The notes below the pieces were generated by a model. The model saw nothing but the letters and a program-made list of their open reading frames with translations, did no database searches and was not told the DNA's origin. This document shows positions 19,775-28,178 of a stretch of DNA of 64,000 nt, piece by piece. A program made the translations under genes and the position numbers. Numbering within the stretch: the stretch's first letter is position 1; each line of letters begins with the position of its first letter. Origin of the DNA: JACCTU01 sp963809175 (GTDB lineage Bacteria > Actinomycetota > Thermoleophilia > Gaiellales > Gaiellaceae); contig CAWEIK010000003.1 of assembly GCA_963809175.1 (NCBI GenBank), forward strand, positions 434,001 through 498,000. Direction: 5' to 3'.

Positions 19775-19785
19775 AGGTTACGGCC

Positions 19786-20025
19786 CTACGGCAGGACGAT
19801 GCGCGCGCCGGCCACCAGGGGTCGACCGGTTAGACCGTTTCGCTGCTCGATCTTCCAGACCCCGCCGCGCGGGTCGCCGCCGTAGCGGCTGCTCGCGATC
19901 GACCAGAGCGTGTCGCCGGCCTTCACGGTGTAGACCTGATCGGGCCCCGCCGCGGTCGATGCGCGGGCCACGACCGCCCAGGCGACGGCCACGACGAGCA
20001 CGAGAACGAGGATCCGCGCGAACAT
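19786..20025 (-). CDS. Small LysM protein under LexA control (YneA/ChiZ-like)
   Basis: 79 residues: an N-terminal membrane anchor (ILVLVLVVAVAWAVV) followed directly by one LysM domain (VYTVKAGDTLWSIAS ... IEQRNGL ... ARIVLP). This is the architecture of SOS-induced division inhibitors such as Bacillus YneA and mycobacterial Rv2719c/ChiZ, though sequence identity was not measured. The promoter and start codon carry two LexA boxes (separate entry). LysM binds peptidoglycan; delaying septation after DNA damage is inferred from the combination. Confidence 0.8.
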   Translation of the reverse strand: MFARILVLVLVVAVAWAVVARASTAAGPDQVYTVKAGDTLWSIASSRYGGDPRGGVWKIEQRNGLTGRPLVAGARIVLP

Positions 20026-20063
20026 GTGTTCGTGAGCCTAGCGAACACGTGTTCGGGTGTCAA
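20019..20063 (-). promoter_or_regulatory. Sigma-70 promoter with two LexA boxes for the LysM gene
   Basis: Minus strand: -35 TTGACA (20063-20058), 17-base spacer, -10 TAGGCT (20040-20035). The spacer contains CGAACACGTGTTCG (20055-20042), a perfect palindrome of the Gram-positive LexA type CGAAC-N4-GTTCG. A second box (20032-20019, CGAAC-ACAT-GTTCG on this strand) covers the start codon. The boxes are 23 bases apart centre to centre, about two helical turns. The transcript start would be only a few bases before the ATG. Confidence 0.85.
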
Positions 20064-20088
20064 GGGCAGGGTTTCCCCTGCAAAACCG

Positions 20089-21621
20089 CTAGCGGAGGAC
20101 GGTAATGCGCTCCGGGTTCATCGCCGCCGAGAGCGTCACGACGGGCCGCCCCACCGCCCGGAGCCTCAGCGGCCGGTACGCACGGAGCTTGAAGCTCCGG
20201 CCGGCGAGCTCGACCACGGCGTCCTCCTCCGCGGTCACGACGACGAGGCCCGGCGACCGCTTGACCTTCGCCCCGATCACCGACTCGGTGTGCCGCCAGG
20301 AGGACTGCTTCGAGCTGCAACCGGCGCTGAGCGCCGCGCGAACGGTCGCCCAGGACGGCCGGCGGCTCTTGTCGGCGCGGACGAGGCCGGCCTGCCAGCG
20401 GTCGAGGTTCGCCTCGTCGACCAATCCGAAGAACAGCAACGATCGGACCGACGGGTCGCACGCGACCGAGCGGATCAGCCGGTCGTAGATCTTGGCCTGC
20501 GCGCGCTCGGTCGTCGGCCGCACGCTCTCGCGACCGAAGTAGGCACGCCGGGAGGCGCTCGGGATCGCGACCTGCCAGCCGACCTCGTCGAGCTTGAAGG
20601 TGAGCGGCGGCGTCGGCGGCGTCGGCTCGGGCGCCGGGGGTTCCGGCGGCGGCAAGACGGGCGGGAGCGGCACGGGCAAGGGCGGCTCGACCGGGAACGG
20701 CGGATCCGGCACGACCGGCGGCTGCGGAATCGGCAGCGGCGGGAAGGGTGGCTCGGCAGGTGGCGGCGGAGCGACGGGCTCCTCGGCGACCGTCGGCTGG
20801 GCCGTGCCGTTGAACGCGTCCCAGAGCGCCTGCTTCATCCGGTCGAGGTTCGTCACGCCGGCGTTCGGCCACCGGTAGCCCTTCGCCAGCGAGTCGCGGT
20901 CGCGCGCGGGATACGGATGGAAGCCGAACACGTCCATGATCGGCTTGTCGCGATTGAGTCGGCGATAGCCGATCCCGAGGTCGCGGATGAACTTCACGGG
21001 CGAGGTCGAGATGTTGCTCTTCGCGCGCGGCATGTCGTTGCCACGCGGGGAGAGCCCGACGCCGACGACCTTGATCTCCGGGTTGACCTCCTTGAGCGCG
21101 TCGTACGAGCGCGCGAGGAACGACGCGAACGCGATGCCCGAAGCCCCACGGCCGCGGCGGTCGAACTGCGGCTGCCAGAAGCGCGTGAGGTTCGGCTCGT
21201 TCCCGACCACGAACTCGGTCACCTGCGGATACGTGCGCGCGACGAGCTGCAGCCACTCGACGAACTGGTCGATCGCGCGCGGCGAGCTCGTGATCGCGCG
21301 TGCCTTGCCGATGTGGATGCCGAAGGAAAGGTGGATCCCCTGCGCGGTGGCCCACGGAATCGAGCGGTCGAGGAAGGGCTTCTCGTGAATCTCGAGCGGC
21401 TTGGCCGGGTCCCAGTTGACGGTCATCTTGTTCGCGCTCAGACCGGTCTGGCGAAGCTCCCAGAAGAACCACTCGCCCCCGTCGTCGTCGTACTTGCCGC
21501 GGTCGTCCGAGACGCCGAAGATCACCTTGTGGGCCGGCTCGTCCGCGAGGTCGGCGCCGCCTGCCCCCGCGAGCAACAGTGCCGCGCTTGCGGCTGCGAT
21601 GAACGTCGAAAGAACGCGCAA
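20089..21621 (-). CDS. Secreted glycoside hydrolase-like (clan A) protein with internal proline-rich insert
   Basis: 510 residues with a signal peptide (about 1-25). The body resembles a clan-A TIM barrel: GNEPN with candidate acid/base Glu142, FGFHPYP, and LDEVGW with candidate nucleophile Glu346. Between these two catalytic regions lies a segment of about 60 residues (279-340) made largely of Pro with Glu and Val, followed by resumption of the barrel. The final 70 residues are beta-rich (VVVTAEEDAVVELAGRSFKL). Substrate unknown. Related proteins often act on plant or cell-wall glycans; none is claimed here. Confidence 0.65.
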   Translation of the reverse strand: MRVLSTFIAAASAALLLAGAGGADLADEPAHKVIFGVSDDRGKYDDDGGEWFFWELRQTGLSANKMTVNWDPAKPLEIHEKPFLDRSIPWATAQGIHLSFGIHIGKARAITSSPRAIDQFVEWLQLVARTYPQVTEFVVGNEPNLTRFWQPQFDRRGRGASGIAFASFLARSYDALKEVNPEIKVVGVGLSPRGNDMPRAKSNISTSPVKFIRDLGIGYRRLNRDKPIMDVFGFHPYPARDRDSLAKGYRWPNAGVTNLDRMKQALWDAFNGTAQPTVAEEPVAPPPPAEPPFPPLPIPQPPVVPDPPFPVEPPLPVPLPPVLPPPEPPAPEPTPPTPPLTFKLDEVGWQVAIPSASRRAYFGRESVRPTTERAQAKIYDRLIRSVACDPSVRSLLFFGLVDEANLDRWQAGLVRADKSRRPSWATVRAALSAGCSSKQSSWRHTESVIGAKVKRSPGLVVVTAEEDAVVELAGRSFKLRAYRPLRLRAVGRPVVTLSAAMNPERITVLR

Positions 21622-21660
21622 GAAGAGCTCACTCCGCCCATCGGCGGCAGGCGCGGGAGT

Positions 21661-22689
21661 CTACAGGGGCGCTTGGACGATCGCGTCGAGGAGCTTGTCT
21701 GCCCCGAAGCGCACGGGATCGTCCGTGGGAAGTCCGGTTTCCGCCGCAGCCGCCTCGATCGCCGCTCGCGCTTCCGCTGCACCGAGGAAGCGCGTGTTCA
21801 GCGCGATGCACGCGACTCGGGCGGGCCGGATCGGCAGGGAGAGCCGCTCGTGGAGCTCGACCAGCTCGCCGAGCGACGGAAGCGGATTACCCGGGTACCC
21901 CTCGATCTCGGTCGTCCCGGCGAGATGACACAACACGTACAGCTGGGGCGCGCTGCCGTGGATCAAGCCCATGGTGACCCCCGAATACGCCGGGTGGACG
22001 ATCGAGCCCTGTCCCTCGACGAAGAGCACGTCGGTGCCGCCGCGCTCGTACCCCTCGACGACGAGCCGCTCGGTCGCGCCCGCGATGAAGTCCGACACGA
22101 CTGCGTCGACGGCGATCCCCCACCCCGCGATCGCGATGCCGGTCTGCCCCGTCGGGACGAACTGCGACGCCAGGCCGCGCTCGCGCGCGGCGCGGTCGAG
22201 CTCGAGCGACACCGTCATCTTTCCGATCGCGCAGTCGGAGCCGACCGTCAGGACGGTGCGGGTGTCGAGCTGCAGGTTCGCGCCGGTCGGAACGTCGAGG
22301 TCCGCGGGAGCCTTGCGCAGGTCGCGCAGCTCGACGCCGTGGCGCGCCGCGAGCTCGGACAGCTCGGCGTCGTCGGAGACGAACTCGTGCAGGCCGTTCT
22401 CGAGATCGAGACCCTTCGCGATGCAGCTCTTCAGCAGCTCGCGCCACTCGGGCGGGAAGCGGCCACCTTGCGTCGCAACGCCGACGAGCGCGGTCGTAGG
22501 GTTGAAGCAGAGCGAGTCGTTGACGCTCCCGACGATCGGGATTCCGTCGTGCAGCTCCCCCGCTCGCGCCGAGTCGAGGATCGCGACGACCGGCTCGGCA
22601 CCGTACGCGAGCACGCCGCGTGCGGTCTTGCCGTAGTGCGGGTCGTCCGAGCGACCCTCAGCGAGGATCAGGTATCGCTTCTCTGACAC
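21661..22689 (-). CDS. DUF1611 / DgcN-like protein (possible D-glutamate N-acyltransferase)
   Basis: 342 residues. N-terminal Rossmann-like part (LAYGAEPVVAILDS, IVGSVNDSL), C-terminal P-loop-like part GSDCAIGKMTVSLEL then FVPTGQTGIAIAGWGI and FVEGQGSIVHPAYSG. These mark the DUF1611 family. Members next to an enolase-superfamily epimerase, as here, were characterised elsewhere as DgcN, which acetylates D-glutamate before racemisation by DgcA. The start overlaps the epimerase gene by 32 bases. Family firm; function by analogy. Confidence 0.7.
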   Translation of the reverse strand: MSEKRYLILAEGRSDDPHYGKTARGVLAYGAEPVVAILDSARAGELHDGIPIVGSVNDSLCFNPTTALVGVATQGGRFPPEWRELLKSCIAKGLDLENGLHEFVSDDAELSELAARHGVELRDLRKAPADLDVPTGANLQLDTRTVLTVGSDCAIGKMTVSLELDRAARERGLASQFVPTGQTGIAIAGWGIAVDAVVSDFIAGATERLVVEGYERGGTDVLFVEGQGSIVHPAYSGVTMGLIHGSAPQLYVLCHLAGTTEIEGYPGNPLPSLGELVELHERLSLPIRPARVACIALNTRFLGAAEARAAIEAAAAETGLPTDDPVRFGADKLLDAIVQAPL

Positions 22690-23668
22690 CGAGACCAGGG
22701 TCGTTCGAGGGAAGCTGGACGCCGTCGACGAACTCGACGCCCGGCCACGGGTCGTACGCGAGCAACAGGTTGCCGTCGAGGTCGACGTGGTCCATCAGTG
22801 ACGCGATCTGCGCGCCTGCGGCGACGGACAGGCCGGACTCGACCATGCAGCCGAGCATCACGCCGAGGTCGAGCGCTCGCGCCGCGTGCGCCATGCGCAC
22901 CGCTTCGCGAATCCCGCCCGACTTGGCGAGTTTAATGTTGATCCCGTGCGCGCGCTCCGCGCACGCGGCGACGTCGTCCAGCGTGTGGCAGTCCTCGTCG
23001 ACGAAGATCGGCACGGGCGAACGTCGCTTCAGCTCCGCCCCACCTGGGTCACCTGCGGGGAGAGGCTGCTCGCAGTAGTCGATCTCCAGCTGCGGCAGAT
23101 TCTCGAGCGCCTCGTCGAGCGTCCAGTACTCGTTGACGTCGACCTGGAGCGGACGGTCGGTCGCGGAGCGCACCGCGCGCACTCGCTCGACGTCGAGCCC
23201 GTCTCCCCCGCCGAGCTTGAGCTTCAGCCGCCGGAACCGCGGCGCGGCCGCCTCCGCACGGCGCGCCATGTCGTCGGGGTCGCCGAGCCACACCGTCCAC
23301 GACGTGGGCGGCCCCGCGCGTCGCAGACCGAGCAGCCGCCAGACCGGCTGGCCCGTGAGCTTCCCGCAGAGATCGTGCAACGCGCCGTCGAGCGCGGCGC
23401 GCGCCGCGAACTCACGCCTCGGCAGCCGCTCGAAGATCTCGTCGAGCGCGAACGGGTCGTCGCCGAGCAGCGTGGCGTGCTCCTCGACGTACACGCGCGC
23501 CGACTCGGCCGACTCGCCGTAGCGGTCGATCGGCGCCGCCTCGCCGAAGCCGCTCACGTCGCCGTGCCGGAGCTCGACCTGGCACAGCTCGACGTCGTCC
23601 TGCGAGCTGCGGGCGATCACAAACGTCTCCGCGAGCGGCACCGTCACGACACGCGCAGTCAGCTCCAC
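22658..23668 (-). CDS. Enolase-superfamily dipeptide epimerase / DgcA-like racemase
   Basis: 336 residues. Mandelate-racemase-like subgroup with catalytic KLKLGGG (KxK), metal ligands in VDVNEYW (Asp), YCEQPL (Glu) and FVDEDCH (Asp), and the second Lys in INIKLAKSGG. This matches L-Ala-D/L-Glu epimerases, and also the N-acetyl-D-glutamate racemase DgcA when paired with DUF1611. Both roles would recycle cell-wall D-glutamate. Co-translated with the DUF1611 gene downstream. Confidence 0.82.
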   Translation of the reverse strand: MELTARVVTVPLAETFVIARSSQDDVELCQVELRHGDVSGFGEAAPIDRYGESAESARVYVEEHATLLGDDPFALDEIFERLPRREFAARAALDGALHDLCGKLTGQPVWRLLGLRRAGPPTSWTVWLGDPDDMARRAEAAAPRFRRLKLKLGGGDGLDVERVRAVRSATDRPLQVDVNEYWTLDEALENLPQLEIDYCEQPLPAGDPGGAELKRRSPVPIFVDEDCHTLDDVAACAERAHGINIKLAKSGGIREAVRMAHAARALDLGVMLGCMVESGLSVAAGAQIASLMDHVDLDGNLLLAYDPWPGVEFVDGVQLPSNDPGLGVREAIPDPR

Positions 23669-23733
23669 GGCTGAAGCCTAGCCCGCTATTCTCACCCGCT
23701 CACAGGGTTATCGCGACTAGGGGGAGGCGTACC

Positions 23734-24693
23734 TTGAGAGCAATCTCCACACGCCGTCGGCGTGCGTTCGTCCTGTTCGTCGGCGTGCTCGCCGGCCTCA
23801 CGGCCTGGTCGGTCACGCCGGCCGCCGCGGCTCCGAACACTGCGGAGCAGTCGGCCAACTGCAACCCGCTTGCCACTGAGGGGGCGGCGACGTTCAGCCT
23901 CTTCGGCGGAAGCTCGATCGCCGCACGCGGCGGCGATGCGCGCGAGCCGGACCTCGGCGAGGTCCACGCGGAGCTTCCTGCCTCTGCGAAGGGCAAGGCC
24001 GGCAAGAACTTCCGGCAGTCCGTGCCCGTCTGGTTCCACGTCGTCAGCGACGGCGCGATCGGGAACATCTCGAACACCGTGATCCAGGAGCAGATGAACG
24101 TGCTCAACCTCGCGTTCGCCGGCTTCTACGGAGGCGTCAACACGGGGTTCTCGTTCAGGCTCGCCGGGGTCACGCGCACGAACAACGCCGCCTGGCACTA
24201 CGGGGCGATCAGTGGCACCGACGCCCACGCGATGAAGCGGGCGCTGCACCGCGGCGGTCCCGAGACGCTGAACATCTATGCGACGACCGCAAGCGCCTAT
24301 CTCGGCTGGGCGTTCCTGCCCGACATCGTGACCAAGCCGGGCCAGGAGTACCTCGACGGCATCGTCGTCGACTGGGAGTCCATGCCAGGCGCATCGACGA
24401 CGTACGCCGGGAGGTACGACCTCGGGCACACGGCGACGCACGAGGCCGGCCACTGGCTCAACCTCGAGCACACCTTCTTCGGCGGCTGCAACGCGAAGGG
24501 TGACTTCGTCGACGACACGCCGGCGCAGAAGGTCCCGACGAGCGGCTGTCCGGAAGGCCAGGACACGTGCCGAGAGGCGGGGCTCGACCCGATCCACAAC
24601 TACATGGACTACTCGTACGACTCCTGCTACTGGGAGTTCACGGCGGGCCAGACGCAGCGCATGCGCGACGCCTGGCTCCTCTGGCGCGCGTAG
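23734..24693 (+). CDS. Secreted M43-family zinc metalloprotease (pappalysin-like)
   Basis: 319 residues from a TTG preceded by GGGGGAGG. Signal peptide ends near AAAAPN (about residue 33). Zinc motif HEAGHWLNLEH (HExxHxxGxxH) and a Met-turn NYMDYS identify family M43B. Cys-containing loops (GGCNAKG, SGCPEGQDTC) probably form disulfides, as in cytophagalysins. A propeptide lies between the signal and the domain starting near SVPVWFHVV. Extracellular proteolysis is expected. Confidence 0.88.
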   Translation: MRAISTRRRRAFVLFVGVLAGLTAWSVTPAAAAPNTAEQSANCNPLATEGAATFSLFGGSSIAARGGDAREPDLGEVHAELPASAKGKAGKNFRQSVPVWFHVVSDGAIGNISNTVIQEQMNVLNLAFAGFYGGVNTGFSFRLAGVTRTNNAAWHYGAISGTDAHAMKRALHRGGPETLNIYATTASAYLGWAFLPDIVTKPGQEYLDGIVVDWESMPGASTTYAGRYDLGHTATHEAGHWLNLEHTFFGGCNAKGDFVDDTPAQKVPTSGCPEGQDTCREAGLDPIHNYMDYSYDSCYWEFTAGQTQRMRDAWLLWRA

Positions 24694-24719
24694 CGCCGGA
24701 GCACGACTGCTGCGACGAC

Positions 24720-24745
24720 GGGCCGGCGCAAGCCGGCCCGTTTTC
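24720..24745 (+). terminator. Rho-independent terminator after the M43 protease gene
   Basis: GGGCCGGC, loop GCAA, GCCGGCCC, then GTTTT. Eight perfect GC-rich pairs with a short T run, 27 bases after the protease stop and just before tRNA-Arg. Confidence 0.85.
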
Positions 24746-24771
24746 GTTCGGGCTAGACTCCCTCTCTCCCA

Positions 24772-24844
<73 letters not shown>

Positions 24845-24914
24845 CTCGCGGGTTCAGGAAAACTTCATGACTCCGCGCTACCTTCCGCGAGTTCCAACTT
24901 CGAAAGGACGCTTG

Positions 24915-25592
24915 ATGAGACGCATCACCTCTGTTCTGCTCGTGCTCGGGCTGCTCGTCGGCGTCGGGGCCGCCGTCGCCGTTGCGAAGGCCCCCGGCAA
25001 GGAGAGGCCTCGCGCGGCCAAGGTCCAGCAGCGCGGGTTGCTGCCTGTTGCGGCCGCGTATCTCAACCTGACGCCGGTCGCGCTCCGGGCCGAGCTTCGA
25101 TCAGGGAAGTCGCTGGCCCAGGTGGCGACTGCGAAGGGCAAGTCGGTCGACGGCCTCGAGTCGGCCCTCCTGGGCGCGTTCCGCTCGAGGGTCCAGGCGG
25201 CGAAGGCCGCCGGCAAGCTCGACGCCGCCCGTGCCGATCGGTTGCTGCAGCGCGCACCGCAGCTCGTCGAGCGGCTGGTCAACGCGAAGCCGCGCGCACG
25301 GGCAACGCGCGCGAAGGCCGCACGCGGCGGGCTGCTCAAGACCGCCGCGACGTACCTCGGCGTGACGAACGCCCAGCTCGTGACCGACCTCCGTGCAGGC
25401 AAGTCGCTTGCGCAGGTCGCAACGGCGAAGAGCAAGTCCGTCGACGGACTGGAGCAGGCGCTGTTCGCAGCCCTGAAGCAGAAGGTCGATGCGGCGGTCG
25501 CTGCGGGCAAGCTCCCCGCCGCCCGCGCGCAGAGGCTGCTCGAGCGCGCACCCGCGCACATCGAGCGGCTCGTCAACCGCTCGCGGAGCTAA
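24915..25592 (+). CDS. Secreted protein with two tandem copies of an ~80-residue helical domain
   Basis: 225 residues. ATG 24915 is preceded by GAAAGGA; signal peptide about residues 1-25. The mature part holds two homologous helical units, starting GLLPVAAAYLNLT and GLLKTAATYLGVT, each with SGKSLAQVATAKGKSVDGLE or its close variant, and each ending APxxxERLVN. The two units are joined by an Arg/Ala-rich linker. Similar repeats occur in surface-exposed actinobacterial proteins of unknown role. No catalytic motif is visible. Confidence 0.75.
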   Translation: MRRITSVLLVLGLLVGVGAAVAVAKAPGKERPRAAKVQQRGLLPVAAAYLNLTPVALRAELRSGKSLAQVATAKGKSVDGLESALLGAFRSRVQAAKAAGKLDAARADRLLQRAPQLVERLVNAKPRARATRAKAARGGLLKTAATYLGVTNAQLVTDLRAGKSLAQVATAKSKSVDGLEQALFAALKQKVDAAVAAGKLPAARAQRLLERAPAHIERLVNRSRS

Positions 25593-25619
25593 CACCGGGT
25601 CGGAGGTAGCCTCGCGCGC

Positions 25620-26909
25620 GTGCGAGGCTACCTTCGCTCACTCGATCCGCAGCTTCCCCGCGACGTCTGGCTCCTCCAGATCGGCGGCGTCGCGAACTCG
25701 TTCGGGAACGGAATCGTGTTCCCGTTCCTCGCGATCTACCTGCACAACGTGCGCGGGTTCGGGATCGCGACCGCGGGCATCGCGATCGCAATCTCCGCAG
25801 CCGCGCAGCTGATCGCAGGCATCGCCATGGGCCCGGTGATCGACCGGCTCGGCGCTCGTCGCGTGCTCGGCGCCGGTCTCGTGATCCAGGCAATCGGCTT
25901 CGGACTGCTTCCGCTCGTCAGCGAGCCGTGGCACGCGTACGCGCTGCTCGCGTTCGAGGGCGTCGGCAGCGCGGCGTTCTGGCCGAGCCAGTCCACCCTG
26001 ATCTCCCGGCTGACGCCGCCGGCGCGACTCCATGCGGCGTTCGCGCAGCAGCGGGTGACGATGAACCTCGGCGTGGGTCTCGGTGGGCTCACCGGCGGGC
26101 TGATCGCAAGCGTCGACTCGCCGACGTCGTTCACCGTCCTGTTCATCCTCGACGGGCTGACCTTTCTCGCCTACGCCGTCGTGCTCTCGTTCATCCACGA
26201 CCCGGGCACGCCACCGCTTCGCGAAGGCGAGTCCGCGGGCTCGTACCGAGAGGTGCTGCGCGACCGGCTGTTCCTCGGGCTGTGGTCGCTGAACTTCCTC
26301 TTCGTCGCCGCGGGCTACTCGCTGCTCAACCTCCTGCCGCCCTTCCTGCACGACCACAGCGGGCTGACCGAGCGCCAGATCGGGGTCGTCTTCTTCTTCA
26401 ACACGATCACGATCGTGCTCGCGCAACTTCCGATCTCGCGGTGGCTGGAGGGGAAGCGGCGCCTGCGCGCGCTCGCGCTGATGCCGCTGCTCTGGGCCGT
26501 TGCGTGGCTCGGGGTGGACGCGACCGGCTACTGGCTCGAGGCGACCTCCGCGTTCGTCGCGGTCACCATCTTCGCGATCGCGTTCGGAATCGGCGAGTGC
26601 CTGCACGGGCCCGCGCACCAGGCGCTCGTCGGAGAGCTCGGAAGCGACCGCCTGCGCGGACGCTACTTCGCGCTGCACTCGATGTCGTGGGGCCTCGGCG
26701 GCGTCGCCGGCCCGGCGATCGGCGGGCTGATCCTCGCGACCGCGCCGTTTGCGCTCTGGCCGCTCGCGGCGGCGGTCTGCCTGGTCGCTGCCGCGGGAGC
26801 GGTCGCGCTCGAGCGGCTCGTTCCGGAGCACCTGCGACGCATCCCGCGTGCGGAGCTCGCGCACGGCGTCGTCCACGGCGACCTGGAGCCCGGCCGGACC
26901 GCCGGGTAG
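25620..26909 (+). CDS. Major facilitator superfamily transporter
   Basis: 429 residues with about 12 hydrophobic segments. Loop 2-3 region GPVIDRLGARRVLGAG resembles the MFS motif; the second half repeats the pattern (LEGKRRLRALALMPL). Begins at a GTG 28 bases after the previous gene. Closest general type is a drug/multisubstrate exporter of the MFS_1 class; substrate unknown. Confidence 0.85.
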   Translation: MRGYLRSLDPQLPRDVWLLQIGGVANSFGNGIVFPFLAIYLHNVRGFGIATAGIAIAISAAAQLIAGIAMGPVIDRLGARRVLGAGLVIQAIGFGLLPLVSEPWHAYALLAFEGVGSAAFWPSQSTLISRLTPPARLHAAFAQQRVTMNLGVGLGGLTGGLIASVDSPTSFTVLFILDGLTFLAYAVVLSFIHDPGTPPLREGESAGSYREVLRDRLFLGLWSLNFLFVAAGYSLLNLLPPFLHDHSGLTERQIGVVFFFNTITIVLAQLPISRWLEGKRRLRALALMPLLWAVAWLGVDATGYWLEATSAFVAVTIFAIAFGIGECLHGPAHQALVGELGSDRLRGRYFALHSMSWGLGGVAGPAIGGLILATAPFALWPLAAAVCLVAAAGAVALERLVPEHLRRIPRAELAHGVVHGDLEPGRTAG

Positions 26910-26956
26910 ACTGACCTCGCCCATGACCGTGCACACGGACGATCCCCTCAGTACCG

Positions 26957-27937
26957 ATGCCCAGCCTGCCTCGCATCAGGCGCTCGCGTGGCCGCACCGG
27001 TGTTGCGGAGGCCGCCGCACGGCCGCGCATCGCTGAGCTCAGCGCGCAGGGGCTCACGTGGGTGCACGTCACGGCACCCGACCAGGAAGTGGCGACGGAG
27101 CTCGCCGAGCGCTTCGGCTGGCACCCGCTCGACGTCGAGGACATCCTCTCGAAGCGGCAGCGCCCGAAGGTCGACGACTACCCCGAGTACCTCTTCGCCG
27201 TCCTGCACTTCCCGTGGTACGACAGCTCGGTCCAGCGCCTGAACGCCGCCGAGCTCGACATCGTGCTCGGGCCGGACTACCTCGTCACGATGCCGAACGT
27301 CCCGCTCCTGCCGGTCGATCGGCTCTTCAACCGCTGCGCCGAGGACGAGGAGTTCCGCAACGAGCTCTTCGCGAAGGGCTCCGGCCGGCTGCTGTACGAG
27401 GTGCTCGACGACCTCTTCGACTACTGCTTCCCGATCCTCGACAAGATCGCGCACAAGCTCGACAAGATCGAGGACGACATCCACGAGGTGCGCTCCGAGG
27501 AGCTCGTGCGCGACATCTCGAACGTCAAGCAGGAGATCATCTCGTACCGCAAGATCATGAAGCCGCAGCGCCCGACGCTGCGCGTGCTCGAGCGGAAGGT
27601 CGAGCGCTTCCTGCCGGAGGACCTCGAGCTCTACTTCGACGACATCGTCGACGCGTCCGAGCGGATCTGGGACGTGCTCGACAACTACAAGGAGGTCGTC
27701 GAGGCGCTCGAGGACACGAACGAGTCGGTGATCGCGCACCGGCACAACGATGTTCTCCGCGTGCTCACCGTCTTCAGCGTGATCCTGCTGCCGCTGACGC
27801 TGATCGCGAGCGTGTTCGGGATGAACGTCGTCTACCCGGGCGAGGGAACGCACGCAGCGTTCTGGGCGATCATCGCGATCATGGTGCTGACGATCTTCGC
27901 GATGCTCGGCTTCTTCCGCTGGAAGCGCTGGCTCTGA
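26957..27937 (+). CDS. corA: CorA-family magnesium/cobalt transporter
   Basis: 326 residues. Large N-terminal cytoplasmic domain with long helices and, at the C-terminus, two membrane helices: the first ends in the diagnostic GMN (SVFGMNVVYPGEG), the second precedes the basic tail FFRWKRWL. Normal family length and complete. It is the last core gene before the accessory region. Confidence 0.93.
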   Translation: MPSLPRIRRSRGRTGVAEAAARPRIAELSAQGLTWVHVTAPDQEVATELAERFGWHPLDVEDILSKRQRPKVDDYPEYLFAVLHFPWYDSSVQRLNAAELDIVLGPDYLVTMPNVPLLPVDRLFNRCAEDEEFRNELFAKGSGRLLYEVLDDLFDYCFPILDKIAHKLDKIEDDIHEVRSEELVRDISNVKQEIISYRKIMKPQRPTLRVLERKVERFLPEDLELYFDDIVDASERIWDVLDNYKEVVEALEDTNESVIAHRHNDVLRVLTVFSVILLPLTLIASVFGMNVVYPGEGTHAAFWAIIAIMVLTIFAMLGFFRWKRWL

Positions 27938-28178
27938 GCCGGAACCGCTTAGCTAGGCCGATCTGCGGCCGGTTTCTACCAGGACTTTCTACCGGCGCCG
28001 GCGGCCAGATCCAGAACTTCGCGGTCGCGAACGGCACCCCGAGCTCGGCGGCAACCTTCGGACACGACAACCCCGCCGCGTGCAGCTCGCGCGCCTCCGC
28101 CGGGAAGTCGTCCGGCCACGACTGCCGTACCGCGCGAGCGAGATCGCCGAAAACCCGAATCTCGGGCTTCAACCGCAC
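27879..28178 (-). CDS. Possible small HTH protein, antisense to the corA end
   Basis: 99 residues from GTG 28178. The middle reads like a homeodomain-type helix-turn-helix: AEARELHAAGLSCPKVAAEL then GVPFATAKFW. Beyond residue ~60 it runs antisense into corA and is low-complexity, so the true protein may be shorter or a remnant. It overlaps the secreted protein gene upstream by 10 bases, which supports translation. It fills most of the 27938-28168 interval. Confidence 0.4.
   Translation of the reverse strand: MRLKPEIRVFGDLARAVRQSWPDDFPAEARELHAAGLSCPKVAAELGVPFATAKFWIWPPAPVESPGRNRPQIGLAKRFRLRASASSGRSRASRRSSAP

Noticed and set aside
20026..22686. An 886-codon plus-strand open frame opposite the glycoside hydrolase and DUF1611 genes.
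   Set aside because: Arg/Glu-rich shadow of high-GC genes on the other strand; no domain, and the minus-strand proteins are clear.
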